Source of the DNA: Streptomyces sp. XM4193
GTDB taxonomy: Bacteria > Actinomycetota > Actinomycetes > Streptomycetales > Streptomycetaceae
Length of the DNA stretch: 64,000 nt
Direction of reading: 5' to 3'
Assembly (NCBI RefSeq): GCF_023072595.1
Contig: NZ_JALLGK010000006.1
Location: 124,001-188,000, forward strand
Shown: one piece after another, positions 44,854 to 53,750 of the stretch
Position numbering within the stretch: the stretch's first letter is position 1
Layout of the letters: every line of letters starts with the position of its first letter
Translations under genes and position numbers: made by a program
Notes under the pieces: model-generated
Database searches by the model: none
Told to the model about the DNA's origin: nothing
Seen by the model: only the letters and a program-made list of their open reading frames with translations

Positions 44854-45310
44854 ACGTCACTGATACGGGCCAGTGTGCCACGGAGTGCGCGTCCGGGTGC
44901 GGCGCGATCATGTGCGGTCTCTCACAGGCCGGGACGGAAGAGAACCGGACCCGGGCTCGCAGCCGGGCTCGACCTGTGGCACGGCCGGTCCCCCTCGGGC
45001 GCGCGGGGGCCCGGTTGCGCGCCGCGCGCCGCGTCGGACGAGCAGGTGCGGCGGGGGTGCGGTGCGTCCGGCGGGGCCTGCGGGCACGGGGCTCTCCGGG
45101 GCACGGGGCCGGCGGGGCACGGGCCGGCGGGGCACGGCGTGGGTCCGCAGCCGCGTTGCCGGCGGCCGGGCGCGGGGACGGGGCGGGAAACCGGGCCGCG
45201 CGCCGGGGTGCGAGCGGGCAGGCCGTCGCCGCCCGTGTGCCCCGCCTCCCCCGTGGGTACGGGGTGAGCGGCGTCGCGCTCAACCACCCCCACCGCCCGA
45301 GGAGTTCGCC
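44854..45310. other. 457-bp region between the riboswitch and the MFS gene
   Basis: This contains the promoter of the leftward rib operon and that of the rightward MFS gene. It is very GC-rich with GGGGCACGGGCCGGC-like direct repeats near 45080-45140. No gene is supported. The MFS ribosome binding site is a GAGGAG just before 45311. Confidence 0.55.
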
Positions 45311-46585
45311 ATGTCCCAGCCGGAGATTCCCGGAGCGCGGCCCCGGCGGGCGCGTACCGCGGTCGGGGCGGTCTTCGCCGCGCACGGTGTGGCCAGCGGC
45401 ACCTTCGCCACCCGCATCCCCTGGATCCACGAGCGGTTGGACATCGGTACCGGACTGCTCGGCCTGGCGCTCGCCTGCGCCACCGTCGGCGCGGCGCTGG
45501 CGATGCCGCTGGCGCCCCGGCTGGCGCTCAGACACGGGCCGCGGGCCGGGCTGCGGCTGCCGATCGTGTGGTGCTTCGGGGCTCTGCTGCTGCCCGTGCT
45601 GGCTCCCGGGCTGCTCTGGCTCTGTCTGGCGCTGCTGGTGCTCGGCGCGGGCCTGGGCCTGCTCGATGTGGCGATGAACGCCCAGGGGGTCGAGGTGGAG
45701 CGGGAGTTGGGCCGCTCGGTGATGTCGGGGCTGCACGGGATGTGGAGCGTCGGCACGCTGCTCGGCGGAGCCGTCGGCGCTCTCACCACGCATCTGGAGC
45801 TGGACGGCAGGCTGCACACCGCGCTGGTGGTGCCCGTGCTGCTGACCGTGCTGCTGGTGGTCAACCGCACCCCCGACCACCGGGTCACCGAGCCGGTGGA
45901 GCCGCAGCCGCACTTCGTACGGCCGCCCCGCGCGGTGCTCGCCATCGGTCTGGTGGGGCTGTGCGCGGTGTTCGCCGAGGGGGCGTCGATGGACTGGTCC
46001 GGCGTCTATCTGCGCGATGTCACCGGCTCCTCCCCCACTCTCGCGGCCGGTGCGTACACCGCTTTCGCCACCACGATGGCGGTGGCACGGCTGTCGGGGG
46101 ACGCGGTGGTGCGCCGCTTCGGAGCGGTGGCGACGGTGCGCGCCGGGGGCGTCCTCGCGGTGGTGGGGGCCGCGGTGGTGACGGCGGCCCGGGTGCCCGC
46201 ACTCGCGGTGGCCGGTTTCGCGCTGGTGGGCGTCGGTATCGCGGTGGTGGTGCCGCTGTGCTTCGCCGCCGCGGGCAGGGTCGGGGACGTACCGGGCCGG
46301 TCGATCGCCGGGGTGGCGACGCTGGCCTACGCCTCCGGTCTCGCCGCACCCGCGCTGGTGGGCTGGATCGCCGAGGTCAGCAGCCTCTCCTTCTCCTTCG
46401 GTCTGGTGACCGTCCTGGCCTGCGGCCTGGTGCTCGGCGCCGGCCTGCTGCGCACCGCACCGCACACCGCCGCCGCCTCCCCGCCCGCCCCGTCCGGGGC
46501 CGTCGACGGGCCGCACACGAAGGCGGTCCGTGCACCGGACGGCGACGGGAGGATTCCCGCACGGGAGGGCGACGCGGCCGGCTGA
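45311..46585 (+). CDS. MFS transporter
   Basis: A 424-residue major facilitator with about 12 hydrophobic segments. The first half has the family pattern GVASGTFATRIPWIHERLDIG and LALRHGPRAGLRLP. The second half shows EGASMDWSGVYLRDVTGSSP. This resembles the FucP/YbjJ-like MFS group whose members carry sugars or unknown small molecules. The C-terminus ends in about 45 polar residues. ATG at 45311, monocistronic, divergent from the rib operon. Confidence 0.92.
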   Translation: MSQPEIPGARPRRARTAVGAVFAAHGVASGTFATRIPWIHERLDIGTGLLGLALACATVGAALAMPLAPRLALRHGPRAGLRLPIVWCFGALLLPVLAPGLLWLCLALLVLGAGLGLLDVAMNAQGVEVERELGRSVMSGLHGMWSVGTLLGGAVGALTTHLELDGRLHTALVVPVLLTVLLVVNRTPDHRVTEPVEPQPHFVRPPRAVLAIGLVGLCAVFAEGASMDWSGVYLRDVTGSSPTLAAGAYTAFATTMAVARLSGDAVVRRFGAVATVRAGGVLAVVGAAVVTAARVPALAVAGFALVGVGIAVVVPLCFAAAGRVGDVPGRSIAGVATLAYASGLAAPALVGWIAEVSSLSFSFGLVTVLACGLVLGAGLLRTAPHTAAASPPAPSGAVDGPHTKAVRAPDGDGRIPAREGDAAG

Positions 46586-46758
46586 CGGCGGCACCGCGCA
46601 GCCGCACCGCACGCGCCCCTCGGATGCTTCAACGCACCGCCGCGCGCTCCCGTTTGGTCGAGCGTGCGCGGCGAAGACGTCACGCGCGCTCCCTCGAACG
46701 AAGCACATCGCGGCCCGCAGGCCACACGGGGGCCGCCGCCCTGCCAGCCTTTCGGCTC

Positions 46759-47538
46759 ATGAAGGCAGCTCCCTGGGCACCTCCCCCACACCAGGTACCT
46801 CCGCAGTCGAACTGCCCCGCGGCCGGGGCCGGTTCGTCCCCCTCCGCCACGGCCCCACCCGCGTCGGCCGCCACGGTGGTGGCGCCCGTGCCCGATCCGC
46901 TCGTCCGGCTGCGCATCCGCGCCGCCGCGCTCGCGCCCGAGGACGGGATCGCCGTGTGCGCGGGCGTGCTGCTCGCCGCGGTGGACGACCCCGAGGGGGT
47001 CGCGGAAGCCCCCCATGCACGCGCCCTCGCACGGGAGTTGGCCGACCGCCTGCTGGCCGCGCTGGACGCGGAGGCGCGCGGAGACCCGCTCGCGGCGTGC
47101 TGGCGGCCGGTGTTCCGGCTGCGCCGCCATCCGCGGCTGACCCCGCTGCAGTTCGCGCTGGCAGGGCTCAACGCGCAGTTCGGGTACGACGTGCCGCTGG
47201 CGCTGATCGGCAGTACGGCGCGGCTGTCGGGCGGTGAACTGGGCGCGGTGGAGCGGGAGTTCCACCGCGCCGCGCAGCCGCTGCTGCTGGCGCTGGACGA
47301 CGCCGTGCACGACTGGCTGGCGCCGCACTGGTCCGCGCTGCGGGTGGCCGATCCGCTGACCCATCTGGTCGGTGTCTGGAACGCGGACCGCGCCCGCCAG
47401 GAGGCGCTGACCAGCTGCCGCCTCTACGCTCAGCTGGCCGAACGCCCCACCGGGGCAGCCGAGTTCACCGAGCAACTGGCCGCGCGGGCGGGCACCGTCG
47501 CCGCCCTGCTGCTGACCCCGCTGACGCACCCGCAGTAG
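46759..47538 (+). CDS. DUF5995-like protein
   Basis: A 259-residue protein. After a Pro/Ala-rich start of about 45 residues the body is helical, with RHPRLTPLQFALAGLNAQFGYDVPLALI and a C-terminal DRARQEALTSCRLYAQL segment. The N-A-Q-F-x-Y-D-V-P-L-A pattern resembles the DUF5995 family seen in actinomycetes; its function is unknown. The start is uncertain: an internal GTG (VAPVPDPLVRL) would shorten it by about 40 residues. Convergent with the amine oxidase across a strong hairpin. Confidence 0.8.
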   Translation: MKAAPWAPPPHQVPPQSNCPAAGAGSSPSATAPPASAATVVAPVPDPLVRLRIRAAALAPEDGIAVCAGVLLAAVDDPEGVAEAPHARALARELADRLLAALDAEARGDPLAACWRPVFRLRRHPRLTPLQFALAGLNAQFGYDVPLALIGSTARLSGGELGAVEREFHRAAQPLLLALDDAVHDWLAPHWSALRVADPLTHLVGVWNADRARQEALTSCRLYAQLAERPTGAAEFTEQLAARAGTVAALLLTPLTHPQ

Positions 47539-47634
47539 CCGCCTCGGCAGCGCTCCGACACCCAACCCGTCGGCACGACCGCCCCACCGCGGCAGCTCGC
47601 CGCAGGACGCCGCGCACCTCGCCGCGACCCGCGC

Positions 47635-47665
47635 CGTGTGCCCGGCGGCAACAGCCGGGCACACG
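47635..47665. terminator. bidirectional hairpin terminator
   Basis: A perfect 12-bp stem, CGTGTGCCCGGC with GCCGGGCACACG, encloses the loop GGCAACA. It lies between the convergent ends of the DUF5995-like gene (47538) and the amine oxidase gene (47710). Confidence 0.85.
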
Positions 47666-47709
47666 TCCGGGGCCGGGCGCGCAGTCGGGGCCGACAGCCC
47701 CGCCGCCGC

Positions 47710-49431
47710 TCAGTCCTCCGGCAGTTCCACGGGCGCGATGCTGTCGTACACATCGCCGGGCCCCGGGTTGGTGGCGTCCGTGGCGCCGCCGAACTGGTGC
47801 ATCACGCCCCAGACCGCGTTGAGCGCGGTCTGCACCGCGCCCTCGGCCCAGCCGGCCGTCCAGGACACATCGTCGCCGGCGAGGTAGAGCCCGCGTTTGT
47901 CGGACGGCAGCCGGTCCTGCATGAAGTGCGTGAACAGCCGCCGCTGATAGCGGTAGTGGCCCGGCAGGTTCGCCTTGAAGGCGCCCATGAAGTACGGCTC
48001 GTTCTCCCAGGAGACGGTGACCGGGTTGCCGATGATGTGGCTGCGGATGTCGACGTCCGGGTAGATCTCGCCGAGCGACTTGAGCATGACCTCCATCCGC
48101 TCGCCCGCGTCCAGCGGCAGCCACTTCAGGCTGTCGTCGCACCAGGTGTAGGAGAGGCAGATGACGGCGGGCTCGTCGGGCCCGTTGTCCAGCAGATAGG
48201 TGCCGCGGGTCATCCGGTCGGTGAGGGTCATGCTCATCGTGTCCCGGCCGGTCTCCCTGCCGTTGCGGTCGACGGCGGCGTCCAGCCAGAACGGCCGGTC
48301 CACCGGCACGAACAGCTTGGAGGACTCCATGTAGTGGGTGCGCTCGACGGCCGTCCAGTGGTCGATCGGCAGCAGCGACTCGTCGCAGTCGATCTTGGAG
48401 AGCAGCATCCAGGACTGGGCGGTGAACACCGCGGCGCGATAGGTGCGGATGTCCCCGTCGGCGTCGGTGACGGTGATCCGGTTGCCGGCCGTGCGGGCGA
48501 GCCGGGTGACCGCGGGCCGGTGGCCGCGCTCGTGCAGCGAGTCGAGCGAGGTCCCGTGCGGCCAGTGCACGATCTTGGCGGGTTCGCGCTCCCAGAGCAT
48601 CCGCGGCAACTGCTGGCTGCCGCCGACGATGCCGCGGTGGTCGTCGTCCGCGCCGGTGTAGACCACGCGCAGGATCTCCAGGATGGAGTTGGGGAAGTCG
48701 GTGTCCCAGCCGCCCGTCCCGAAGCCGACCTGTCCGAAGATCTCCCGGTGGCGGAAGGAGCGGAAGGCCGCCGAGTCGCAGAGGAAGCCGTAGAAGGTCT
48801 GGTTGTCGAGCTTCTCCACCAGCTGCGACCAGATCTCGCGGATGCGCGGTACGTCCCGCTCGCGGATGGCGCTCTGCATGGCGGTGAAGTCGGCGCCCTC
48901 CTCCAGAGTGGAGTTCCAGGCCCGCATGACCTCGTGGTAGACCTCCGGCAGGTCCTCCACCGTGCGCGCGTAGTGGCTCTCGCCCTTGAGGTCGACCACG
49001 GTCGAGGGGGTGTCGGCAGCCAGCGGGTTCGGGAAGGGCTTGGTCTCCAGCCCGACGAGATCCAGATAGTGCTGGAAGGCGGTCGAGGACGGCGGGAAGC
49101 GCATCGCGCCCATCTCGGCGGTGAGTTCGCCCTCGCACCCCTCGAAGGTCGCGGTGCGCAGCCGGCCGCCGATCTCGTCCGCCTCGTAGACGACCGGGCG
49201 CAGGCCCATCTTCATCAGCTCGTAGGCGGTGATGATGCCGGACAGACCGCCGCCGACGACCGCGACCTCGGTGCCGTGCTCGGTGGCGGGCAGCGAGCCG
49301 ATACCCGCCGGGTGGGCGAGGAAGTCGTCGTAGGCGAACGGGAAGTCCGGTCCGAACATGGTGATCGGCGCCTGCGGCTCGGTGGCGTCGGCGTGCTCGT
49401 CATGGACGGCGGCGGGCACGTTGGCACTCAT
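47710..49431 (-). CDS. FAD-dependent flavin monoamine oxidase
   Basis: A 573-residue amine oxidase. The FAD dinucleotide motif VAVVGGGLSGIITAYELM is near residue 56. It is followed by VVYEADEIGGRLRTATFEG, the substrate-domain segment and the C-terminal GLYLAGDDVSWTAGWAEGAVQTALNAVWG that closes over the flavin. These enzymes oxidise amines or L-amino acids to aldehyde or keto acid, ammonia and peroxide. The substrate is not set by motif. It follows the nitrilase-family gene (215 bp) and an Lrp regulator on the same strand, which suggests amine breakdown to the acid. Start ATG with AAGGAG upstream. Confidence 0.93.
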   Translation of the reverse strand: MSANVPAAVHDEHADATEPQAPITMFGPDFPFAYDDFLAHPAGIGSLPATEHGTEVAVVGGGLSGIITAYELMKMGLRPVVYEADEIGGRLRTATFEGCEGELTAEMGAMRFPPSSTAFQHYLDLVGLETKPFPNPLAADTPSTVVDLKGESHYARTVEDLPEVYHEVMRAWNSTLEEGADFTAMQSAIRERDVPRIREIWSQLVEKLDNQTFYGFLCDSAAFRSFRHREIFGQVGFGTGGWDTDFPNSILEILRVVYTGADDDHRGIVGGSQQLPRMLWEREPAKIVHWPHGTSLDSLHERGHRPAVTRLARTAGNRITVTDADGDIRTYRAAVFTAQSWMLLSKIDCDESLLPIDHWTAVERTHYMESSKLFVPVDRPFWLDAAVDRNGRETGRDTMSMTLTDRMTRGTYLLDNGPDEPAVICLSYTWCDDSLKWLPLDAGERMEVMLKSLGEIYPDVDIRSHIIGNPVTVSWENEPYFMGAFKANLPGHYRYQRRLFTHFMQDRLPSDKRGLYLAGDDVSWTAGWAEGAVQTALNAVWGVMHQFGGATDATNPGPGDVYDSIAPVELPED

Positions 49432-49646
49432 CGGGGCGTCTCCTTGCGGGTGGTGCGTGGGCGGGTCTGCGGTGCGCGTACGCACGGAGGTGCTGCGGCG
49501 CGCACGGGCCGGCGCCGGGCGGGCCGGTGCGCGGTTCTGGGCACACGGGTGTGCGGTTGGGGGCGTACGGACGGGCGCGGGGCTCGGCGGGCGTGTGTGC
49601 GGCGTGCTGCGGGGCCCGGCGGACAGACCCGGTTCGTGGGATCGGG

Positions 49647-50438
49647 TCAGCGGTACAACTCGGGCCTGCGATCGACGAGTTGGGTGTTCTCCGCCCGCAC
49701 GGCGGATAGCAGTGCGAGGTCGACGTCGGCCACCACAAGGTCCTCGCCGACACCTGCCCTGGCGCGCACGGTGCCGTCGGGCGCGGCGAGCGCGCTGAGG
49801 CCGGCGAAGGTCAGGTCGCCCTCCGTGCCGTACCTGTTGGCGTAGGCGAGGTAGAGCTGGTTCTCCCAGGCACGTGCCGGGACGAGGGTCTGCGGCACGA
49901 ACTCGTAGGGGCGCATCAACGCGGTGGGCACCAGCAGCAGTTGGGTGCCTGCCAGTGCGTGGGCGCGCACCGTTTCGGGGAACTCCACGTCGTAGCAGAT
50001 CAGCAGGCCCAGCCGGACGCCGGACAGCTCCGCCTGGACGACCGGTTCCGCGCCGGGGGCGAAGGCCGACTTCTCGAAGTCGCCGAAGAGGTGCGTCTTG
50101 CGGTAGTTCGCCAGCGTCGTGCCGTCGCCGCCGATGAGCTGGGCGCTGTTGTAGACGGTGTCGCCGTCGAGCTCCGGGTAGCCGTGGACGAGCGCGATGC
50201 GGTGGCGGGCGGCGACAGCCGACAGCGCCCGCGCGGACGGCCCGTCGGCGGGCTCGGCGGCGGCCCGCACACCTTCCCCGAGGGCGTAACCGGTCAGCGA
50301 CAGCTCCGGGGTCACCAACAGCGCCGCGCCCGCGGCCGCGGCCTTCGCCGCCGCACGCTCCAGCGCGTCCAGCGCCGCGTGCCTGCTCTCGGGTACGCCG
50401 CCCGGACCTTGGTACAGGGCGATGCGCAGCACTGTCAT
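49647..50438 (-). CDS. carbon-nitrogen hydrolase (nitrilase superfamily)
   Basis: A 263-residue nitrilase-fold amidase with the full catalytic set: Glu44 in TPELSLTGY, Lys113 in NYRKTHLFGDFE and Cys near 147 in LLICYDVEFPE. The length and motif variant fit the omega-amidase / 5-aminopentanamidase-like branch that hydrolyses amides of diamine or lysine breakdown. Same strand as the amine oxidase downstream and the Lrp regulator upstream. The exact amide is inference. Confidence 0.93.
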   Translation of the reverse strand: MTVLRIALYQGPGGVPESRHAALDALERAAAKAAAAGAALLVTPELSLTGYALGEGVRAAAEPADGPSARALSAVAARHRIALVHGYPELDGDTVYNSAQLIGGDGTTLANYRKTHLFGDFEKSAFAPGAEPVVQAELSGVRLGLLICYDVEFPETVRAHALAGTQLLLVPTALMRPYEFVPQTLVPARAWENQLYLAYANRYGTEGDLTFAGLSALAAPDGTVRARAGVGEDLVVADVDLALLSAVRAENTQLVDRRPELYR

Positions 50439-50664
50439 GGAACCTCGTGACCTGGGAACTCTCGGCCGGCGGGCGTTTCCCGGGCACCTTCGACGGTACG
50501 GGCGCCGCACCCGCCGCAACAAGATGCCTTCCTTGCGCATCCACACCGCCTTCGTTGCGTCGGACGGCAGTTGGACGGCGATTCGTTGCGCGACCCCGCA
50601 CGCACCCGGCGCGGACGGCAGTACGGCAGTACGGGCGGCACCCCGTCTCGCGACTCCCGACCCC

Positions 50665-50727
50665 CTTCGGCGCTCGGCCCCTTTCGGTGCTCGGCCCTTC
50701 GGTGCCCAGCCCTTTCGGCGCTCGGCC
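50665..50727. repeat. 16-nt tandem repeats between lrp-type gene and nitrilase gene
   Basis: About four imperfect copies of TTCGGCGCTCGGCCC follow the Lrp-type gene stop directly on the minus strand. They are part of a 289-bp gap with no gene. Confidence 0.75.
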
Positions 50728-51183
50728 CTACTCCGGGGTGCCCGCGCCGAAGCGGCGCAGCAGCGGGGAGAGCACCAGCACCGACTTGGTGCGCTCGACG
50801 AAGGGCTCCCCGGCGATGCGTTCCAGCACCCGCTCGAAGTGGCGCATGTCGGCGGCGTAGATCTGCACCACGGCGTCCGCCTCGCCAGTCACGGTGGAGG
50901 CCGAGACCACCTCGGGGTAGCGCGAGAGCGCCTGCCGGATGTCGGCGGGCGAGGTGTTGTGGCGGCAGTACATCTCCACGTGGCCCTCGGTCTCCCAGCC
51001 GAGCGCCGCCGGGTCCACCCGTACGGTGAAGCCGGTGATGGCGCCCTCGGCGCGCAGCCGGTCCACCCGCCGTTTCACGGCCGGGGCGGAGAGGCCGACG
51101 AGGCCGCCGATGTCCGCGTAGCTGCGGCGCGCGTCCTCCGCGAGGGCGTGGACGATGCGTTCGTCGAGTTCGTTCAGTCGCAC
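50728..51183 (-). CDS. Lrp/AsnC-family transcriptional regulator
   Basis: A 151-residue regulator. The N-terminal winged HTH reads LNELDERIVHALAEDARRSYADIGGLVGLSAPAVKRRVDRL. The C-terminal RAM effector domain contains VVSASTVTGEADAVVQIYA, where amino acids bind. It starts at GTG 51183; the frame upstream is Pro-rich and not conserved-looking. It is the first of three genes (regulator, nitrilase, amine oxidase) and likely controls them. Confidence 0.94.
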   Translation of the reverse strand: MRLNELDERIVHALAEDARRSYADIGGLVGLSAPAVKRRVDRLRAEGAITGFTVRVDPAALGWETEGHVEMYCRHNTSPADIRQALSRYPEVVSASTVTGEADAVVQIYAADMRHFERVLERIAGEPFVERTKSVLVLSPLLRRFGAGTPE

Positions 51184-51355
51184 TGCGGGTCGTTCACTTC
51201 TCTGCGTTCGGCGAGGTGGCGGCGGTGTCGCCGCCTGTGCGGGAGGCCGGTGCCGCCCGCCCCGGAAGTAGAACACGGGGCGGGCGGCGGTACGGCGACC
51301 GAACCCTCGCCACCCGGTCCGCCGGCACCGGGACGCGCGCCGGCGGACGGCGGGA

Positions 51356-52795
51356 TCAGCTCCAACTGGCGTGCAGCGGCTTGCCCTCGGCGTATCCGGC
51401 CGCGCTCTGCACCCCGACCACGGCGCGCTCGGCGAACTCGGCGAGCGAGCCCGCGCCGGCGTAGGTGCAGGAGGAGCGGACCCCGGCGATGATCGAGTCG
51501 ATCAGGTCCTCGACACCCGGCCTGGCCGGGTCCAGGAACATCCGCGAGGTGGAGATGCCCTCCTCGAAGAGCGACTTGCGCGCACGGGCGTACGCCGACT
51601 CCTCGGCGGTGCGGTGCCGCACGGCCCGCGCGGACGCCATGCCGAAGGACTCCTTGTACAGCCGGCCGTCGGCGGACTGCTGGAGGTCGCCCGGCGACTC
51701 GTAGGTACCGGCGAACCAGGAGCCGATCATCACGTTCGACGCGCCCGCGGCCAGTGCCATGGCCACATCGCGGGGGTGGCGCACTCCGCCGTCGGCCCAG
51801 ACGTGCTTGCCGTGCCTGCGCGCCTCGGCGGCGCACTCCAGCACCGCGGAGAACTGCGGGCGGCCCACGCCGGTCATCATCCGGGTGGTGCACATCGCTC
51901 CGGGGCCCACGCCCACCTTGACGATGTCGGCGCCCGCCTCGATGAGGTCGCGCACGCCCTCGGCGGCGACGACGTTGCCGGCCACGATCGGGACCTGCGG
52001 GTCGAGCGCGCGGACGGCCTTCAGCGCCTCGATCATGCCTTCCTGGTGGCCGTGCGCGGTGTCCACCACGAGGGTGTCCACGCCCGCGTCCAGCAGTGCG
52101 CGGGCGTGCGCGGCGACCTCGCCGTTGATGCCGACCGCCGCGGCGATCCGCAGCCGCCCGCGGTCGTCGGTGGCCGGCGAGTAGAGGGTGGCGCGCAGGG
52201 CGCCCCTGCGGGTGAGAATGCCGACGAGCCTGCCATCGGCGTCGACCGCGGGAGCGAGCCTGCGGTGCGCGGCGTCCAGCCGGTTGAACGCCTCGACGGG
52301 CTCGATGTCGGCGTCCACCAGCAGGAGTTCGCCCGACATGACCTCGCTGAGCTGGGTGAACCGGTCCACGCCCACCAGGTCGCTCTCGGTGACCACACCC
52401 ACCGGACGCCCGTCCTCGACCACCACCGCGGCCCGGTGGGCCCGCTTGGGCAGCAGTGACAGCGCGTCGGCCACGGTCGCGCGCGGCGCGAGGGTGATCG
52501 GGGTGTCCAGCACGAGGTGGCGCCGCTTGACCCAGTCGACCACGTCGGCGACGACCGGGATCGGGATGTCCTGGGGGATCACGGTGAGCCCGCCGCGCCT
52601 GGCCACGGTCTCGGCCATCCGGCGGCCGGCCACGGCGGTCATGTTCGCGACGACGAGCGGGATCGTGGTGCCGGTCCCGTCCGGTGCGGACAGGTCGACC
52701 GCCTGCCGGGAGCCGACCGCCGAACGGCTCGGCACCATGAAGACGTCGTCGTACGTCAGGTCGTACGGGGGCCGCTGGTCATTGAGGAATCGCAC
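51356..52795 (-). CDS. guaB1: GuaB1-type IMP dehydrogenase-related protein (likely GMP reductase)
   Basis: A 479-residue IMPDH/GMPR-fold TIM barrel with a CBS-domain pair inserted at about 95-205 (ATVADALSLLPKRAHRAAVVVEDGRPVGVVTESDL). The catalytic Cys lies near 301 in VGPGAMCTTRMMTGVG. The C-terminus has SSCTYAGAGSLAEFAERAVVGVQS, unlike true GuaB. Actinobacterial GuaB1 with CBS domains has been shown in mycobacteria to be a GMP reductase, returning GMP to IMP. That function is assumed here by family. Single leftward gene. Confidence 0.93.
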   Translation of the reverse strand: MRFLNDQRPPYDLTYDDVFMVPSRSAVGSRQAVDLSAPDGTGTTIPLVVANMTAVAGRRMAETVARRGGLTVIPQDIPIPVVADVVDWVKRRHLVLDTPITLAPRATVADALSLLPKRAHRAAVVVEDGRPVGVVTESDLVGVDRFTQLSEVMSGELLLVDADIEPVEAFNRLDAAHRRLAPAVDADGRLVGILTRRGALRATLYSPATDDRGRLRIAAAVGINGEVAAHARALLDAGVDTLVVDTAHGHQEGMIEALKAVRALDPQVPIVAGNVVAAEGVRDLIEAGADIVKVGVGPGAMCTTRMMTGVGRPQFSAVLECAAEARRHGKHVWADGGVRHPRDVAMALAAGASNVMIGSWFAGTYESPGDLQQSADGRLYKESFGMASARAVRHRTAEESAYARARKSLFEEGISTSRMFLDPARPGVEDLIDSIIAGVRSSCTYAGAGSLAEFAERAVVGVQSAAGYAEGKPLHASWS

Positions 52796-53160
52796 GTGCT
52801 GAACATCCCAGTCGATCGGAGGGCCTCCGGCCTGCCGCCGGAGGAAGACGCACGTACTTCATTCTCCCACGGCACCCCCGGCGAACACCCGGGGACGATC
52901 CGCCAGAGCGCCCGCGCCCGCCCTGGTAGGAACCCACGAGCCGCGGCGCACACCACCGGTCGCGCCGCCGCTCCGGCCCGGCGGGTCCTGCCGGTCCGCA
53001 GCGCGGGGCCGAAGCCCCCGCCGGGCTCGGGACGCAGCTCCGAGTCCGGCGGGTGCGGCGGCGTACCACCGGGTTCGGCGGGAACGGCTCGACCTCGTCG
53101 GGGGTACGACTGAGCGCCGCCGAGAGGCCCCGAGAGCTGCCGAGCCCGGGTCAACGGGTC
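52796..53160. other. 365-bp gene-free region
   Basis: Between the guaB1 start and the end of the monooxygenase gene. Open frames are Arg/Pro-rich shadows. It presumably holds the guaB1 promoter. Confidence 0.55.
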
Positions 53161-53484
53161 CTAGTCGACGGCGAGTTCGCCCATCCTGCTCCAGCCGTCG
53201 GCGCCCTCGATGGTGGTGCTGACGATGTCGGGCGTCCGGCTGACGAGCGGACGCAGCTCGGTCATCGCGGTGCGGAAGTGCTCGGAGTTGACGTGCGCCT
53301 CGGCCGCGTCGTCCTCGAACGCCTCGACCAGTACGAAGGTGTTCGGGTCGTCCACGCTGCGGGACCACTCGAACCACTTGTTGCCCGGTTCCGCCCTGGT
53401 CGCCCGGGTGAACGTGTCCACCCTCTCCAGCCACTGCTCGGCGTACTCCGGCTTCACCGGGAACTTGACCGTGATGAAGATCAT
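53161..53484 (-). CDS. antibiotic-biosynthesis-monooxygenase (ABM/YgiN-like) protein
   Basis: A 107-residue single ABM domain: MIFITVKFPVKPEYAEQWLERVDTFTRATRAEPGNKWFEWSRSVDDPNTFVLVEAFEDDAAEAHVNSEHF-type pattern, with the His of the HVNSEHFR helix. Such ferredoxin-like dimers include quinol monooxygenases and cofactor-free oxygenases. The substrate is unknown. Divergent from the acyl-CoA dehydrogenase. Confidence 0.9.
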   Translation of the reverse strand: MIFITVKFPVKPEYAEQWLERVDTFTRATRAEPGNKWFEWSRSVDDPNTFVLVEAFEDDAAEAHVNSEHFRTAMTELRPLVSRTPDIVSTTIEGADGWSRMGELAVD

Positions 53485-53656
53485 GCGCTGCTGCCTCCTG
53501 GCCGTCTGGGTTCGGGGCCGGGCGCCGGAGCCGAGGGCACCGGCGGTCCTGCCGCCCCGAGCCTTTCCCGAACGACCGGTCGTCCGCAAACCGCGCCGGG
53601 GCCGACACGGGAGGCGCCCGGGAGGGCGAGCCCGGGCGAGGGGCCTGGCGAGCGCA

Positions 53657-53676
53657 CTGAGCAAGCGCTTAGCATA
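53657..53676. promoter_or_regulatory. putative TetR-type operator before the acyl-CoA dehydrogenase
   Basis: The sequence ACTGAGCAAGCGCTTAGCAT holds the 8-bp palindrome AAGCGCTT. It resembles AGCAAGCGCTTGCT-like sites often bound by TetR-family fatty-acid regulators, except for an extra A in the right arm. It lies about 75 bp upstream of the dehydrogenase ATG in the divergent gap. Confidence 0.4.
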
Positions 53677-53750
53677 AACGCCGCCAACACCGCAGACCGG
53701 TGCGCGTCCACCCCGTGCGCCGCCACCGCCCAAGCCCGTGGAGAGTGCGC

